Assembly (NCBI GenBank): GCA_963847615.1 | Contig: CAWKAN010000010.1 | Coordinates: forward strand, 1-64,000 | Reading direction: 5' to 3' | Length of the DNA stretch: 64,000 nt | DNA from: Palsa-883 sp963847615 | GTDB lineage: Bacteria > Pseudomonadota > Alphaproteobacteria > Acetobacterales > Acetobacteraceae | In this document: positions 16,280 through 25,201 of the stretch, piece by piece | Numbering within the stretch: position 1 is the first letter of the stretch | How the letters are laid out: each line of letters opens with the position of its first letter | The notes under the pieces: generated by a model | What the model was told of the DNA's origin: nothing | What the model saw: only the letters and a program-made list of their open reading frames with translations | Databases searched by the model: none | Position numbers and translations under genes: made by a program

Positions 16280-16657
16280 ATGAACGAAATCCGGCCACCA
16301 GGCGTCCGTAGCCGCAGCGCAAGGATGGGATGCCATGGCAACAGGGGCCAGTTCGGCAGGTTCGGGGTTGTGGCGACCGTCATGCTGCTGCTGGGATTCG
16401 CCACCGCGCCGGCCGGGGCGCGCGACTGTTCGCGGGATGGGCCTGGGATCGGCGGGCCCGCCGTGGCGTGCGACCCCGAAGCCCCTGGCCAACTGGTCTG
16501 CCCCAATGGCTACTATCCCTCAAGCGACCAGCAGAACCGCCCGGTCTGCCGTTCGAGGAACGGAGACCAGGACTACTACGGTCCCGGTCAGGCTTGTCCC
16601 ATGGGAACCCAGCCCTGGCGGGATCCGTCGGGAAACCCGACATGCCGCAGGCTGTAG
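16280..16657 (+). CDS. Small secreted protein, unknown function
   Basis: This 125-residue protein has a twin-basic N-terminus, a hydrophobic segment (VVATVMLLLGFATAPAGA, about residues 30-47) and a likely cleavage before RDC, so export is expected. The mature part has six cysteines and is rich in Gly, Pro, Asn and Asp, with two similar blocks (LVCPNGYYPSSDQQNRPVC and QACPMGTQPWRDPSGNPTC) that look like a duplicated disulfide unit. AGAGG lies about five bases before the ATG at 16280. No family is recognised. Confidence 0.55.
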   Translation: MNEIRPPGVRSRSARMGCHGNRGQFGRFGVVATVMLLLGFATAPAGARDCSRDGPGIGGPAVACDPEAPGQLVCPNGYYPSSDQQNRPVCRSRNGDQDYYGPGQACPMGTQPWRDPSGNPTCRRL

Positions 16658-16981
16658 GCTGACCTGCCTGTCGCGCGTGGCCGATTCCGACGCGATCATG
16701 CCGACGAACGGGTCCCGCTTCCGTCGGGCCGGCTGCGGCCCCGGGGGACGCGGGAGCGGGGACACGGGAGCGGGGGCGCCGGTTCAAGTCCGGCTCCAGA
16801 TCCGGCGCCATGTCGATCCGTGCTCGCACCGACAAAATGGCCGCCAGGCGCGCCACGAACCGCCCGTCCGCCGGCCGCGCCGCGCCGGATGTTGAACCGC
16901 ACGGCGTCGTGGTGCGAGATGCGTCTCTCGGTCTGATCGCCGACGCCCGTCAGGCCCGCACGAAGCAAGGTTGCACCTGCC
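16658..16981. other. Gene-free stretch with G-rich repeats and a tRNA-like T-arm
   Basis: No gene is seen. A purine-rich imperfect tandem (GGGAGCGGGGACACGGGAGC) occupies about 16751-16775. It is followed by GCCGGTTCAAGTCCGGC, which could fold as a tRNA T-arm and is followed by a CCA, but no matching acceptor 5' strand or anticodon arm exists upstream. The rest is featureless up to the ATG of the hydrolase gene. Confidence 0.45.
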
Positions 16982-18832
16982 ATGATCATCGCGTTCGAGA
17001 TCACCAGCCGCGCCCCCTTCGTCGGCGGCGCCGAATTCGCCGACACCGGCGCCTATGAGCGGATCGACGGCACGGCCATCGGCGAGGTCGATCCCACGCA
17101 CCAGGGCAACGCCGGCATCGCGCTGCTGGACCAGGCCCCGCGCAACGCCCGCGGCCGGGTCGAGTACCGCAGCGACGTCACCATCCTGCGCCCCGCCGAT
17201 CCCGCCAAAGCCAACGCAAGGCTGCTGTACGAGGTGAACAACCGCGGCCGGATGATGCTGTTTCCCAACCTCTGCGCCGGCGCCGCGGGGAACCAACCGA
17301 AGACCGCGGCGGACCTGGGCAACGCGCTGCCACTGCGGCGTGGCTTCGCGCTGGCGTGGTCCGGCTGGGACCCCGGCGCGCCGCGCGCCAATGGCGGGCT
17401 GGGGCTCGACGCGCCGATCGCGACTGACGACGGCACGCCGATCATCGAGTACATCCGCGAGGAATTCGTCTCCGGCACACGGCTTGGTGTGCTGGCCACA
17501 TTGCCTTTGTCATACGAGGCGCGAACCCTTGATGCCGGCGCCTGCCGGCTGACCGTGCGGCCGACCCAGACCGCCCCCCGCCAACAGGTGGCGTTCGAGT
17601 TCCTCGACGCGCGCACGGTGCGCCTGCTGCCCGAGGGCACGACGCCGCAGATCGGCGCGATCTACGAACTCAGCTACCTTGCCACGCAGCCCCGCGTTCT
17701 CGGCCTCGGCTTCGCCGCGACGCGTGACCTGGTCAGCTACCTGCGCCACGACGGCGGGGCGCTGCTCGGCCGGCGCATCACCCACACGCTGGCCTTCGGC
17801 ATCTCCCAGGCCGGCCGCTACCTGCGCGACCACATCGCGTTGGGTTTCAACCGGGACGAGGACGGCGCGCGCGTGTTCGACGGCGTGTTCACCCACGTCG
17901 CCGGCATCGGCCGGCTGTTCTTCAACACGCCGTTCGCCCAGCCGGCCCGCACCCGCACCTGGCACGAGGACCACGACTTCCCGGAAGTCGCCTTCCCCTT
18001 CTCCACCGCGACCTTCACCGATCCGATCGGCGGCGGCACCGCCGCGCTGCTGCGCCACGACGGCAGTGATCCGTTGCTGATCGAGACCAACACCGCCACC
18101 GAATACTGGCAGAAGGGCGCCTCGCTGCTGCACACCGATCCCGACGGCACCCGCGATGCCACGCTGCCCGACACCGTCCGCGGCTATTTTCTCACCGGCA
18201 CGAACCACACCGGCCGCGCCGGCGTGCCGCGCGACGCTGGCCCCTGCACCCTGCCGCGCAACTGGCACGACCCGATGGCCGCGGTCCGCGCCCTGCTGGT
18301 CGCATTGGACGACTGGGTCACCACCGGCCGCGCACCCCCCGCCAGCCGCCTGCCCCGCATCGACGACGGCACCCTGGTGCCTGCCGAGGCCGTAACATTC
18401 CCGACCGCCTCCGGATTCACCGCGCCACGCGCCGCCAACGACGTAACCCCACGGCCCGACTGGATCGAACCCGGCACGCCGACACGTGCCTGGCGTGCGC
18501 TGGTCCCGCAGGTCGGTCCCGACGGCAACGAACTCGCCGGCCTGAAATTGCCGGACATCGCCGTGCCCCGCGGCACCCATACCGGCTGGAACCTCTACAA
18601 GGCGCCCTATCCGGCCGGCGAACTGGCTGACCGCGACGGCAGCTTCCTCGCCTTCGCGGCAACCCGCGCCGCCGACGACCATCGCCCGTCACTCGCCGAA
18701 CGCTATCCCACAGCATCCGCCTACGTAACGGAAATCGAAACAGTCGTCGCCCGCCTGCGCAACGACCGCCTGCTGCTCCCGGAAGACGCCGCCGGCTATG
18801 TCGATCGCGCCAAGTCCCGAGCGGCGGACTGA
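16982..18832 (+). CDS. Alpha/beta hydrolase domain-containing protein
   Basis: This 616-residue protein resembles the large uncharacterised 'alpha/beta hydrolase domain-containing' family of Rhodospirillales and sphingomonads. It opens with strands (FEITSRAPFVGGAEFADTGAYERIDG), then LLYEVNNRGRMMLFPN. The nucleophile elbow appears as FGISQAGRYLRDHIALGFN near residue 273, with Ser in GxSQxGR, and a long substrate-binding C-terminal half follows. There is no signal peptide, so it is probably cytosolic. The physiological substrate is unknown; an ester or amide is the family expectation. The stop is only two bases from palindromic repeat copy 2, which fills the gap to the convergent M20 gene. Confidence 0.75.
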   Translation: MIIAFEITSRAPFVGGAEFADTGAYERIDGTAIGEVDPTHQGNAGIALLDQAPRNARGRVEYRSDVTILRPADPAKANARLLYEVNNRGRMMLFPNLCAGAAGNQPKTAADLGNALPLRRGFALAWSGWDPGAPRANGGLGLDAPIATDDGTPIIEYIREEFVSGTRLGVLATLPLSYEARTLDAGACRLTVRPTQTAPRQQVAFEFLDARTVRLLPEGTTPQIGAIYELSYLATQPRVLGLGFAATRDLVSYLRHDGGALLGRRITHTLAFGISQAGRYLRDHIALGFNRDEDGARVFDGVFTHVAGIGRLFFNTPFAQPARTRTWHEDHDFPEVAFPFSTATFTDPIGGGTAALLRHDGSDPLLIETNTATEYWQKGASLLHTDPDGTRDATLPDTVRGYFLTGTNHTGRAGVPRDAGPCTLPRNWHDPMAAVRALLVALDDWVTTGRAPPASRLPRIDDGTLVPAEAVTFPTASGFTAPRAANDVTPRPDWIEPGTPTRAWRALVPQVGPDGNELAGLKLPDIAVPRGTHTGWNLYKAPYPAGELADRDGSFLAFAATRAADDHRPSLAERYPTASAYVTEIETVVARLRNDRLLLPEDAAGYVDRAKSRAAD

Positions 18833-18834
18833 AA

Positions 18835-19125
18835 GCAAAGGAAGCCGGGGCTTCGCCCCGGACCCCACCAAGGGGCGCTGTCCCTTGGATCCCCGCCAAG
18901 GGCTCGCCCTTGGAATCCTTCACCGGGAGTGGGTGATGGGGAGGGGGCGTGTGGGCGAGGCGACGGTGCGCTCCGGCGAGCCGGAGCGCACCGTCGCCTC
19001 GCCCACACGCCCCCTCCCCATCACCCACTCCCGGTCATGGAGTCCAGAGGCCGCTGCCTCTGGTGGGGGTCCAGGGGGCAAAGCCCCCTGGCGGGGTTCG
19101 GGGCGGAGCCCCGACCTTCCTTTGC
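18835..19125. repeat. Giant palindromic repeat, copy 2 (fills a convergent intergenic gap)
   Basis: This has two inverted arms around a 112-bp palindrome (18923-19034) whose only mismatch is the central GA. The left arm uses stems CCAAGGGGC/GTCCCTTGG and CCAAGGGCT/CGCCCTTGG. The right arm uses CCAGAGGCxxxGCCTCTGG and CCAGGGGGC-type stems. Each arm keeps its own pairing. It occupies all but about five bases of the space between two convergent stop codons, the best evidence that it acts on transcript ends. Confidence 0.85.
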
Positions 19126-19127
19126 CC

Positions 19128-20558
19128 TCAGTCGGCCGCTTCGGACATGCCGATCGGCGGCTGCACGTCGTCGGGGATGGGGCACACGTAAGGGGTTCGG
19201 GCCAATCTGGCCTGATGGTCCGCCTTGGCGCGGGCCAGCAGCGTTTCGTCGCGAATCGCGTCGAGTGCGGTGCCGGCCATCACTTTGGCGACGTGCACCA
19301 TTCCCTTGTGCGCCGCCGGTGTCATGCCCTGCGCGGTCAACTGCCAGGAGTGGCCTGGCGTGCCGATCGCATAGGTGGCGCCGCGCGCCTGCACGGTCGG
19401 CACCGCCCAGCTCACGTCGCCCACGTCGGTCGAGCCCATCATCGGCGCGCCCTTGGCATCGAGCGGCACGATCGCGTCGCACAGCGTGGTGCTCGGCTGC
19501 ACCGGCAGACCGACGCGGCGCCAGGAGGCTTCGATATCCTCCTCGCTCAGGGAGCCCTGGATTTTGGCGGCGAAGGCGCGATCCGCATCGTCGAACGGCG
19601 GCGGGCCGAGACGTTCCATGTTGGCATACATCGCCTTCTCCAGTGGCGTGTTGCCCAGCAGGTTGGACACCGCGCTGACCACCTTGGCCGCGACCGAGGT
19701 CTCGGTCATCAGCGCGGCCCCGTCGGCGATCTTGCGCACCCGCCCGATCAGCCGGTTCAGCTCCGGCAGGTCGCGGGCGCGGATCAGGTAGCGCACTTTG
19801 GCGCGCGCCTGCACCACGTTCGGCGCGATGCCCCCGGCATCCAGCAGCGCGTAGTGCACGCGCGCATCGGACGGCATGTGCTCGCGCATGTAGTTGACGC
19901 CGACATTCATCAGCTCGACCGCGTCGAGCGCGCTGCGGCCCAGGTGCGGCGCCGCGGCGGCGTGGCTGGAGCGGCCGGTGAAGCTGAAATCGATGCGGGT
20001 GTTGGCCAGCGACTGCGCGTCATCGACGCGGCAGAACGCCGCCGGGTGCCAGGTGATGGCGATGTCCACGTCGTCGAACGCGCCGTCGCGCACCATGAAG
20101 CCCTTGGCCGCCCCGCCCTCCTCGGCCGGGCAGCCGTAGTAGCGCACGCGGCCCTTGATGCCGTGCGCCGCCAGATAGTCCTTCACCGCGGTGGCGGCGA
20201 GCAGCGACGCCGAGCCCAGCAGATTGTGGCCGCAGCCATGGCCGTGGCCGGCGCCGGGCAACGGGCGATGCTCGGCCACGCCGGCCTCGTTGCTCAGCCC
20301 CGGCAGCGCGTCGTATTCGCCCAGGATGGCGATGACCGGCCCGCCGTCGCCGGCCTCGCCCAGCACGGCGGTGGGAATGCCGGCGACATGGCGGGTGACG
20401 CGGAAGCCCTGCTGCTCCAGCATCGCGGCATGTTCGGCGCAGGAGCGTTGCTCGGTATAGGCGATCTCGGGCATGGCCCAGACGCGGTCGGACAGCGCCT
20501 CGAAGTCCGTCCTCTTGGCGTCAACCAGGCGCCAGATTTCCTCGGTGTTCTGCATCAT
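19128..20558 (-). CDS. M20 family amidohydrolase (AbgB-like)
   Basis: This 476-residue protein is of the M20/aminobenzoyl-glutamate utilisation subunit B group. Metal-site motifs are ILGEYDALPGL (about residue 72), HGHGCGHNLLG (about 108), GCPAEEGGAAKGFM (about 143) and the C-terminal histidine in GTPGHSWQLTAQG, as in dinuclear zinc aminoacylases. An inserted dimerisation lid lies between. These enzymes cleave N-acyl or p-aminobenzoyl-amino acids in the cytosol. No AbgA/AbgT partner is nearby, so the substrate is open. It is convergent with the alpha/beta hydrolase gene across repeat copy 2. Confidence 0.88.
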   Translation of the reverse strand: MMQNTEEIWRLVDAKRTDFEALSDRVWAMPEIAYTEQRSCAEHAAMLEQQGFRVTRHVAGIPTAVLGEAGDGGPVIAILGEYDALPGLSNEAGVAEHRPLPGAGHGHGCGHNLLGSASLLAATAVKDYLAAHGIKGRVRYYGCPAEEGGAAKGFMVRDGAFDDVDIAITWHPAAFCRVDDAQSLANTRIDFSFTGRSSHAAAAPHLGRSALDAVELMNVGVNYMREHMPSDARVHYALLDAGGIAPNVVQARAKVRYLIRARDLPELNRLIGRVRKIADGAALMTETSVAAKVVSAVSNLLGNTPLEKAMYANMERLGPPPFDDADRAFAAKIQGSLSEEDIEASWRRVGLPVQPSTTLCDAIVPLDAKGAPMMGSTDVGDVSWAVPTVQARGATYAIGTPGHSWQLTAQGMTPAAHKGMVHVAKVMAGTALDAIRDETLLARAKADHQARLARTPYVCPIPDDVQPPIGMSEAAD

Positions 20559-20604
20559 CGCTGTCCCTTGTTGCGCCGGCTTCAGAGCGAGCAGACGTGG
20601 CGTC

Positions 20605-20820
20605 TCACCCGCGGCCGGACAATAGGTCAGCCTGGCGCTGCTCGCCCAGAGGCTGTTTTGCCTTCGGCTGTTTTGCCTTCGGCTGTTTTGCCCTCGGCTG
20701 TTTTTCTAGCGGGCCTCTTGCCAAAGCCTCCCTTGCAGGTGGATCGGGAGGCCCAAGCATCGGCGGTTGGTTTAGCAACCCGCGCGACCCCTCATCGCCA
20801 TCGGGCGCCCCCGGTATCAT
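20605..20820 (-). CDS. Possible small Lys/Pro-repeat protein
   Basis: The ATG at 20820 overlaps the stop of the oxygenase gene (ATGA), which would couple translation. The 71-residue product is Pro/Gly/Asp-rich at first and then has four tandem KAKQP-type pentapeptides encoded by a 15-bp tandem (20651-20705, unit GGCTGTTTTGCCTTC on the plus strand). It has no known domain. It may be a real small basic protein or simply a tandem repeat that happens to stay open. The coupling is the only positive evidence. Confidence 0.3.
   Translation of the reverse strand: MIPGAPDGDEGSRGLLNQPPMLGPPDPPAREALARGPLEKQPRAKQPKAKQPKAKQPLGEQRQADLLSGRG
20651..20705. repeat. 15-bp tandem repeat, 3.7 copies
   Basis: GGCTGTTTTGCCTTC occurs at 20651-20665, 20666-20680 and, with one change, 20681-20695, followed by a partial fourth copy. 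It is T-rich against a GC-rich background. Its period is a multiple of three, so it keeps a reading frame on either strand. Confidence 0.8.
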
Positions 20821-22094
20821 ACCGTCTGCAGCGCCACCGCCTCTATCTCCGGCGTCAGTTCGCGCCGCCAGTCGGCCTCGCGCGGTAGTACCGCCTCGCG
20901 CGCGCGCATCGTGTAGTAGCTGGCGCCTGTGCCGGCGGGCGCGCCGCCCTCGGCGACGGTGCGCACCGCGTCGCGCAGCAGCTTGCGCGCCTGGATGATC
21001 GCCTTGTCGGCCGGGCCGAGATGCTCCTTCGAGCGATCGACGATCCGCCCCATGCTCTCCTGCAGCGCGCGGTCCTGCGCGTTGATCCCGTCGATGCCGG
21101 AGAACGTTTCGCGCCGCTGCACGTCCCGGTCGAGGCCGTAATCGTTCGACCGGTTGGCCTTCGACCGGAACGTTGTCTGATCGACATGGACAGGCCCGTT
21201 GCCGAGGCTGCGTTCCAGCCGGTCCTCGTCGTCCATCGGCTCGTCGGTGGTGCTGAAGGTCCAGTTGTAGACCATGGTGGTCTCGTCATCCATCGGCACC
21301 CAGATGTGCCCGGCGTCCATCGGGAAGCCGCGTTCGGACAAATGCGGCCGGACCTGGTGGAACGGCATGACGAAGTGATAGGTGCGGACATGCAGCTTGG
21401 CGTCCGCCAGCGCGCGCAGGCCGGCGTACTGGTAGCCATAGTCGGTGATGTCCACCACCAGCGTCGGCGCCTTGCCGCTGACGAACGGGGTGGACGGCTT
21501 GAACCCGCCGCGCGTTGAGCTGTCGGTCAGCAGCCGGTGCAGGATCGGTGCGTGCGAGGTATCCAGGCCGCCTTCCAGTGCCTGCAGCCAGTTGCACTCC
21601 TCGATCACCTTGGTGACGTGGCGATGGGTTTCCGCCACCTGGGTCCAGGCGAATTTCGGCAGCGGCGGGATGCGCTCCGGCGGGCCGAGATAGGCCCAGA
21701 CGATGCCGCCCAGCTCGCAGGTCGGATAGGCGGTGGCGCGGATCTTGTGCTTGAAGTCGAACTCCTCGGGTTCGTTCATCATGTCGGTGCAACTGCCGTC
21801 CACGTCGAACTTCCAGCCGTGGTAGATGCAGCGCAGGCCGCATTCTTCGTTGCGGCCGAAATACAGCGACACGCGCCGGTGCGGACAGAGCTCGTCCAAC
21901 AGCCCGATGCGCCCCGCGGTGTCGCGGAACGCCACCAGGTCCTCGCCCAGCAGGCGCACGCGCACCGGGGCGCCGTCGGGTTCGCCGATCTCGCGCGACA
22001 GCAGCGCGGGGACCCAGTACATGCGCAACGTGTTGCCCATCGGGGTCCCCGGCCCGACGCGGGTGACGATTTCGTTCTCCTCACGTGACAGCAT
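20817..22094 (-). CDS. Rieske-type ring-hydroxylating oxygenase, large subunit
   Basis: This is a 425-residue terminal oxygenase of the phthalate 4,5-dioxygenase/Rieske group. The N-terminal Rieske 2Fe-2S site is CPHRRVSLYFGRN...CGLRCIYHGWKF (about residues 69-92). The catalytic iron site is in ALEGGLDTSHAPILH (about residue 175), with the two expected histidines partly replaced by the D-x-x-H form of this group. It adds O2 to aromatic or similar rings and needs a reductase, and none is adjacent. The ATG at 22094 was chosen for the AGGAGGA upstream and for the homologue-like start MLSREENEIVTRVGPGTPMG. Substrate unknown. Confidence 0.85.
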   Translation of the reverse strand: MLSREENEIVTRVGPGTPMGNTLRMYWVPALLSREIGEPDGAPVRVRLLGEDLVAFRDTAGRIGLLDELCPHRRVSLYFGRNEECGLRCIYHGWKFDVDGSCTDMMNEPEEFDFKHKIRATAYPTCELGGIVWAYLGPPERIPPLPKFAWTQVAETHRHVTKVIEECNWLQALEGGLDTSHAPILHRLLTDSSTRGGFKPSTPFVSGKAPTLVVDITDYGYQYAGLRALADAKLHVRTYHFVMPFHQVRPHLSERGFPMDAGHIWVPMDDETTMVYNWTFSTTDEPMDDEDRLERSLGNGPVHVDQTTFRSKANRSNDYGLDRDVQRRETFSGIDGINAQDRALQESMGRIVDRSKEHLGPADKAIIQARKLLRDAVRTVAEGGAPAGTGASYYTMRAREAVLPREADWRRELTPEIEAVALQTV

Positions 22095-22619
22095 GGCCGA
22101 TAGTCCTCCTGCCTGAACCCTTGCTGGGTGTGTTTTGTGTCGGGCTTTGCCCGCTTGGACGGGCGAGCTTAGCGCGGCCGTGGCGCGGGCGGAAGAAAGA
22201 CGCGAGGCCCGGGCGAGGCGGGGTGGTGACGGCGCGGTCGGCTGAGGCAGGCCCGGGCGTCGCGGCACCCAGGCGCGACCGCCGTCCTCGCCGCCTGGCC
22301 GCTGGCAGGCGGTTGCACGGAAGCCGGTCCCGGCGAAGGCCGCGGTTGCTGCGCGACCATGACCCGGCTCCTGTCCTTCACCTCTCGCGCAGGCGGGCTT
22401 GGGCGGCGAAGCGCGGACCAAGGTCGCGGCGCGCACCGACACGAATGAGGGAAGCGCCGTCCGCGCCGATCCATTCTCACGCTGCATGGAGTTGTTGCGC
22501 GGTCTTTCACCCGCACTCCTGTCGCCCCAGCCGAACGGCTGGCGCTCTGGCGTTGCCAATCCGCCACCCTCGCCACCGCCGCAACCTCACCTGCAACGCA
22601 ACAACGACCATCCCACGCC
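22095..22619. other. Gene-free stretch with a fragment of hairpin repeat family B
   Basis: Open frames here are typical of GC-rich non-coding DNA. Around 22378-22436 the sequence CGAAGCGCGGACCAAGGTCG matches the middle of the family B element at 41848-42015, so this is probably a decayed copy. The promoter of the oxygenase gene must lie at the left end, but no clear -35/-10 pair is visible. Confidence 0.45.
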
Positions 22620-23345
22620 CTAGCGAATATCCCGATACGCCTGCGTCACCGGCCGCTTCAGCACCACCTCGGACAGAAAATTCGTCACGTATTTTCCCGC
22701 CATTACGGCCATCCCCTCCTCCTGCAACCGCCGCGAGGAGGTGCGCATCGGCAGCCGCAGCGAAAACTTCACCTTCCCCGCCGCATGCAGCCGGCGCGCG
22801 ATGTTGGTGTCCTCGCCATAGAACGCGATCGCCGTGTCGAACCCGCCGATCTGCTCCAGCGCACTGCGCCGCGCGGCGAAATTCCCGCCCACAACCATGT
22901 ACCGCGTCAGCCAGTACGCCGGGCTCGCCAGCAGCACCCAGTACAACCGCACCATCGCCCGCTGCCACCGCGCGGCATCGTAATAGATATACGGCCCGCT
23001 GACGCACACCACGCCCGGATAGCGCTCGAAGGTGCGCAGCACGCGCGCGATCCAGCCCGGCGGCATCCGCGTATCGGCATCGACATAGCCGATCAGCTCG
23101 CCGCGCGCTGCCTCCAGCCCGGCCTGGCGCGCCCGCGTCAGCCCCTTGATCGGCTCCTGCACCAGCCGCACGCCGGGGATGCTGCGTGCCACCTCCGCGG
23201 TGGCGTCGACGCTGGCGTTGTCCACCACCAGCACCTCGACCTGGTCGGGCTCGGCGCAGCGGCGCACCTCGGCCAGGATCTGCTCCAGGCAGCCGCGTAG
23301 GTAGTCCTGCTCGTTGTAGGCCGGCACGACGATGCTCAGGCGCAT
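22620..23345 (-). CDS. Family 2 glycosyltransferase
   Basis: This 241-residue GT-A enzyme starts with LSIVVPAYNEQDYLRGCLEQ. It has the acidic pair in VLVVDNASVDAT, the D-x-D-type YVDADTRMPPGW (about residue 95) and a YGEDTNIARRLHAAG catalytic-acid region (about 180). It lacks membrane segments at its ends, apart from a hydrophobic stretch near LYWVLLASPAYWL. It transfers an activated sugar to a lipid or glycan. Its ATG at 23345 overlaps the GT4 gene by ten bases. It is last in the operon LpxH-like, DedA, GT4, GT2, suggesting envelope glycolipid synthesis. Confidence 0.85.
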   Translation of the reverse strand: MRLSIVVPAYNEQDYLRGCLEQILAEVRRCAEPDQVEVLVVDNASVDATAEVARSIPGVRLVQEPIKGLTRARQAGLEAARGELIGYVDADTRMPPGWIARVLRTFERYPGVVCVSGPYIYYDAARWQRAMVRLYWVLLASPAYWLTRYMVVGGNFAARRSALEQIGGFDTAIAFYGEDTNIARRLHAAGKVKFSLRLPMRTSSRRLQEEGMAVMAGKYVTNFLSEVVLKRPVTQAYRDIR

Positions 23346-24577
23346 GACAGTCTCCAATCGGGCGTCGCCGCCGCCGCGCCGCGGCTCGCGCGCGCATACA
23401 CATCCTGCCAGGCATCCACCACCGAGGAGACGCCGAACCGCGCGGCCGCCCGCGTCGCCTGCGCCCCCATCGCCGCGCGCCGCGCCGCGTCGTCCGCCTC
23501 GCCCTCGGGCCCGCGCAGCAGCCGAGCCAGCGCGGCGGCGAAGCTCTCGGGCCGGTCCGGCTCGGCCAGCAGCCCGACCTCGGGGCGGATCGTGTCCACC
23601 AGCGGCCCCTGCCGCGCGCCGACCGCGGGCAGCCCGGCGCTCATCGCCTGCAGCAGCACCATGCTCTGCGATTCCGAGGTGCTGGCCAGCGCGAACACGT
23701 CCGCCGCGCGGCACAACTCGGCCAGCCGGTCGTGGTCCAGCGTGCCGGTGAAGCGCACCGCGCCCGCCACGCCCAGCGCGCCCGCCAGCGCTTCCAGCGC
23801 CGGGCGCGCCGTGCCGTGCCCGGCCAGCACCAGCTCGGCCCCCGGCACCGCGCGCCGCAGCGCCGGCAGCGCGCGCAGCAGCACGTCGATGCGCTTTTCC
23901 CGCGCCAGCCGCCCGGCATACAGCACGGTCGCCGCGCCCAGCCCCAGCCGCGCCTTCAGCGCCTGGCGCTCGCCCGGGCGCGGCGGGCGGAACCGCGCGG
24001 TGTCGATCGGGTTGGAGATCACCGCCCCCGGCCGATGGAACCCGTGCGCGCGCATGTCCGCCAGCGTCGCCTGCGACGGCGCGCTAACCCAGTCGAAATG
24101 GTTGTAGTAGCGCGCCAGCGTCCGCCAGCAGCCGCGTGCCACCGCCTCGCGCGCCACCGGCGCATACAGGCTGAACCCGCCGATCGCCCAGTGGTTGGTG
24201 CCGACCAGCGGGGTGCCCAGCCGGCGCGCCACCGCCAGCGCCTCCAGCCCGGTGCCGAGGAACGTGTGGCTGTGGATCACGTCCGGGCGGAACCGCGCCA
24301 CCGCCGGCCAGCGCCGCCCGGTCGGCAGTACCAGCCGCGACTGTCCGGTGGAGCCCGGCATCGGCAGCGCGAACAGCCGGTGCACCTCAACCGAGGCGCC
24401 CAGCGCCGGCTCGGCCACGCCCAGGTTGGCGCGGGCGAAGTCGCGCGGCGCGGCGGCCGGGGCGAAGATCGCCACGGCGTGGCCTCGCGCGCCCAGCTCG
24501 CGCGCGCTGATCAGGATCGAATCCTGGATGCCGCCCAGCTCGGGGTAGAAACTGTCGGTGAACAGCGCGATGCGCAT
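23336..24577 (-). CDS. Family 4 glycosyltransferase
   Basis: This 413-residue GT-B enzyme starts with MRIALFTDSFYPELGGIQDSI, the typical GT4 start with a GG loop. It has HSHTFLGTGLEALAVARRLG (about residue 95), then GAATVLYAGRLAREKRIDVLLRALPAL (about 215) and the C-terminal nucleotide-sugar site SESQSMVLLQAMSAGLPAVGARQG (about 300-325). It likely glycosylates a diacylglycerol or polyprenyl acceptor. It is close to SqdX/MgtA-type enzymes in overall pattern, but the acceptor cannot be fixed. It overlaps the following GT2 gene and lies seven bases after the DedA gene. Confidence 0.86.
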   Translation of the reverse strand: MRIALFTDSFYPELGGIQDSILISARELGARGHAVAIFAPAAAPRDFARANLGVAEPALGASVEVHRLFALPMPGSTGQSRLVLPTGRRWPAVARFRPDVIHSHTFLGTGLEALAVARRLGTPLVGTNHWAIGGFSLYAPVAREAVARGCWRTLARYYNHFDWVSAPSQATLADMRAHGFHRPGAVISNPIDTARFRPPRPGERQALKARLGLGAATVLYAGRLAREKRIDVLLRALPALRRAVPGAELVLAGHGTARPALEALAGALGVAGAVRFTGTLDHDRLAELCRAADVFALASTSESQSMVLLQAMSAGLPAVGARQGPLVDTIRPEVGLLAEPDRPESFAAALARLLRGPEGEADDAARRAAMGAQATRAAARFGVSSVVDAWQDVYARASRGAAAATPDWRLSCA

Positions 24578-24584
24578 CGGCCCG

Positions 24585-25181
24585 TCAGGCCTCCCGCCCG
24601 TCCGGCGCGCCCAGCATCCGCCGCGCCATCAACAGCAGCGCGCTGCCGGCCAGCAGGAAGCCCACCACCCCGACGATCCGCAGCTCGCCCTGCAGCGGCG
24701 CATAGAGCTTGCCGAACCAATAGCCCAGCAGCACCAGCACCAGCGATTTCGGCAGCGTGCCCAGCAGGTTGAACGCCAGGAACCGGCCGAACGGCACGCG
24801 CGCCGCGCCGGCCGCCAGCAACACCGCGAAGCCGGCCGAGTGGGTCAGCTTGCCGAACAGCAGCATCGCCCCGGCGCGGGTGCGGATGCGCGGGGCCAGC
24901 ACTTCGATCCGCCGGCGCAGCCGCGCCGCCCAGTCGCCGCCCAGCGCCGCCGGGCGCTGCCGCGCCCAGCGTCGGCCCGCCCAGCGCCCGACGGCGTAAT
25001 ACAGCCCGTCCCCGAGCAGATCGGCGAGCACCACGATCGCGTAGACGCCGGCGACGTCGAACATGCCCTGTGCGGCCAGGAACGCCGCGAGCACCGTCAC
25101 CGCCGGGCCTTCGATGACCGCCAGCGGCAGCAGCGCGAGGTAGCCGTAGACCGCGATTGTGTGCTGGATCTCCGCGTGCAT
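24585..25181 (-). CDS. DedA-like (VTT domain) membrane protein
   Basis: This is a 198-residue integral membrane protein with four to five hydrophobic segments. The first is YLALLPLAVIEGPAVTVLAAFLAAQG with the EGP motif of the DedA/VTT family. Then come FGKLTHSAGFAVLLAAGAARVPFGRFLAFNLLGTLPKS (re-entrant loop with the conserved G-x-x-x-R-x-P/x-x-x-N pattern) and a C-terminal helix. DedA proteins move or flip phospholipids and support envelope homeostasis. The position between the LpxH-like phosphatase and glycosyltransferases supports an envelope-lipid role. Confidence 0.82.
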   Translation of the reverse strand: MHAEIQHTIAVYGYLALLPLAVIEGPAVTVLAAFLAAQGMFDVAGVYAIVVLADLLGDGLYYAVGRWAGRRWARQRPAALGGDWAARLRRRIEVLAPRIRTRAGAMLLFGKLTHSAGFAVLLAAGAARVPFGRFLAFNLLGTLPKSLVLVLLGYWFGKLYAPLQGELRIVGVVGFLLAGSALLLMARRMLGAPDGREA

Positions 25182-25201
25182 CCGATACGTCCCTCGCGCC
25201 G

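Noticed and set aside
16775..16812. A possible tRNA remnant (GCCGGTTCAAGTCCGGC followed by a CCA).
   Set aside because: No matching 5' acceptor strand, D-arm or anticodon arm lies upstream, and the spacing after the T-stem is wrong for tRNA, including selenocysteine tRNA.
20651..20705. A CRISPR-like array of short repeats.
   Set aside because: Repeats are contiguous without spacers and only 15 bp long. No cas genes occur in the window.
22169..22576. A 135-codon open frame in the gap upstream of the Rieske oxygenase gene.
   Set aside because: The product is Arg/Pro/Ala-rich, has no ribosome-binding site, and spans a family B repeat fragment.
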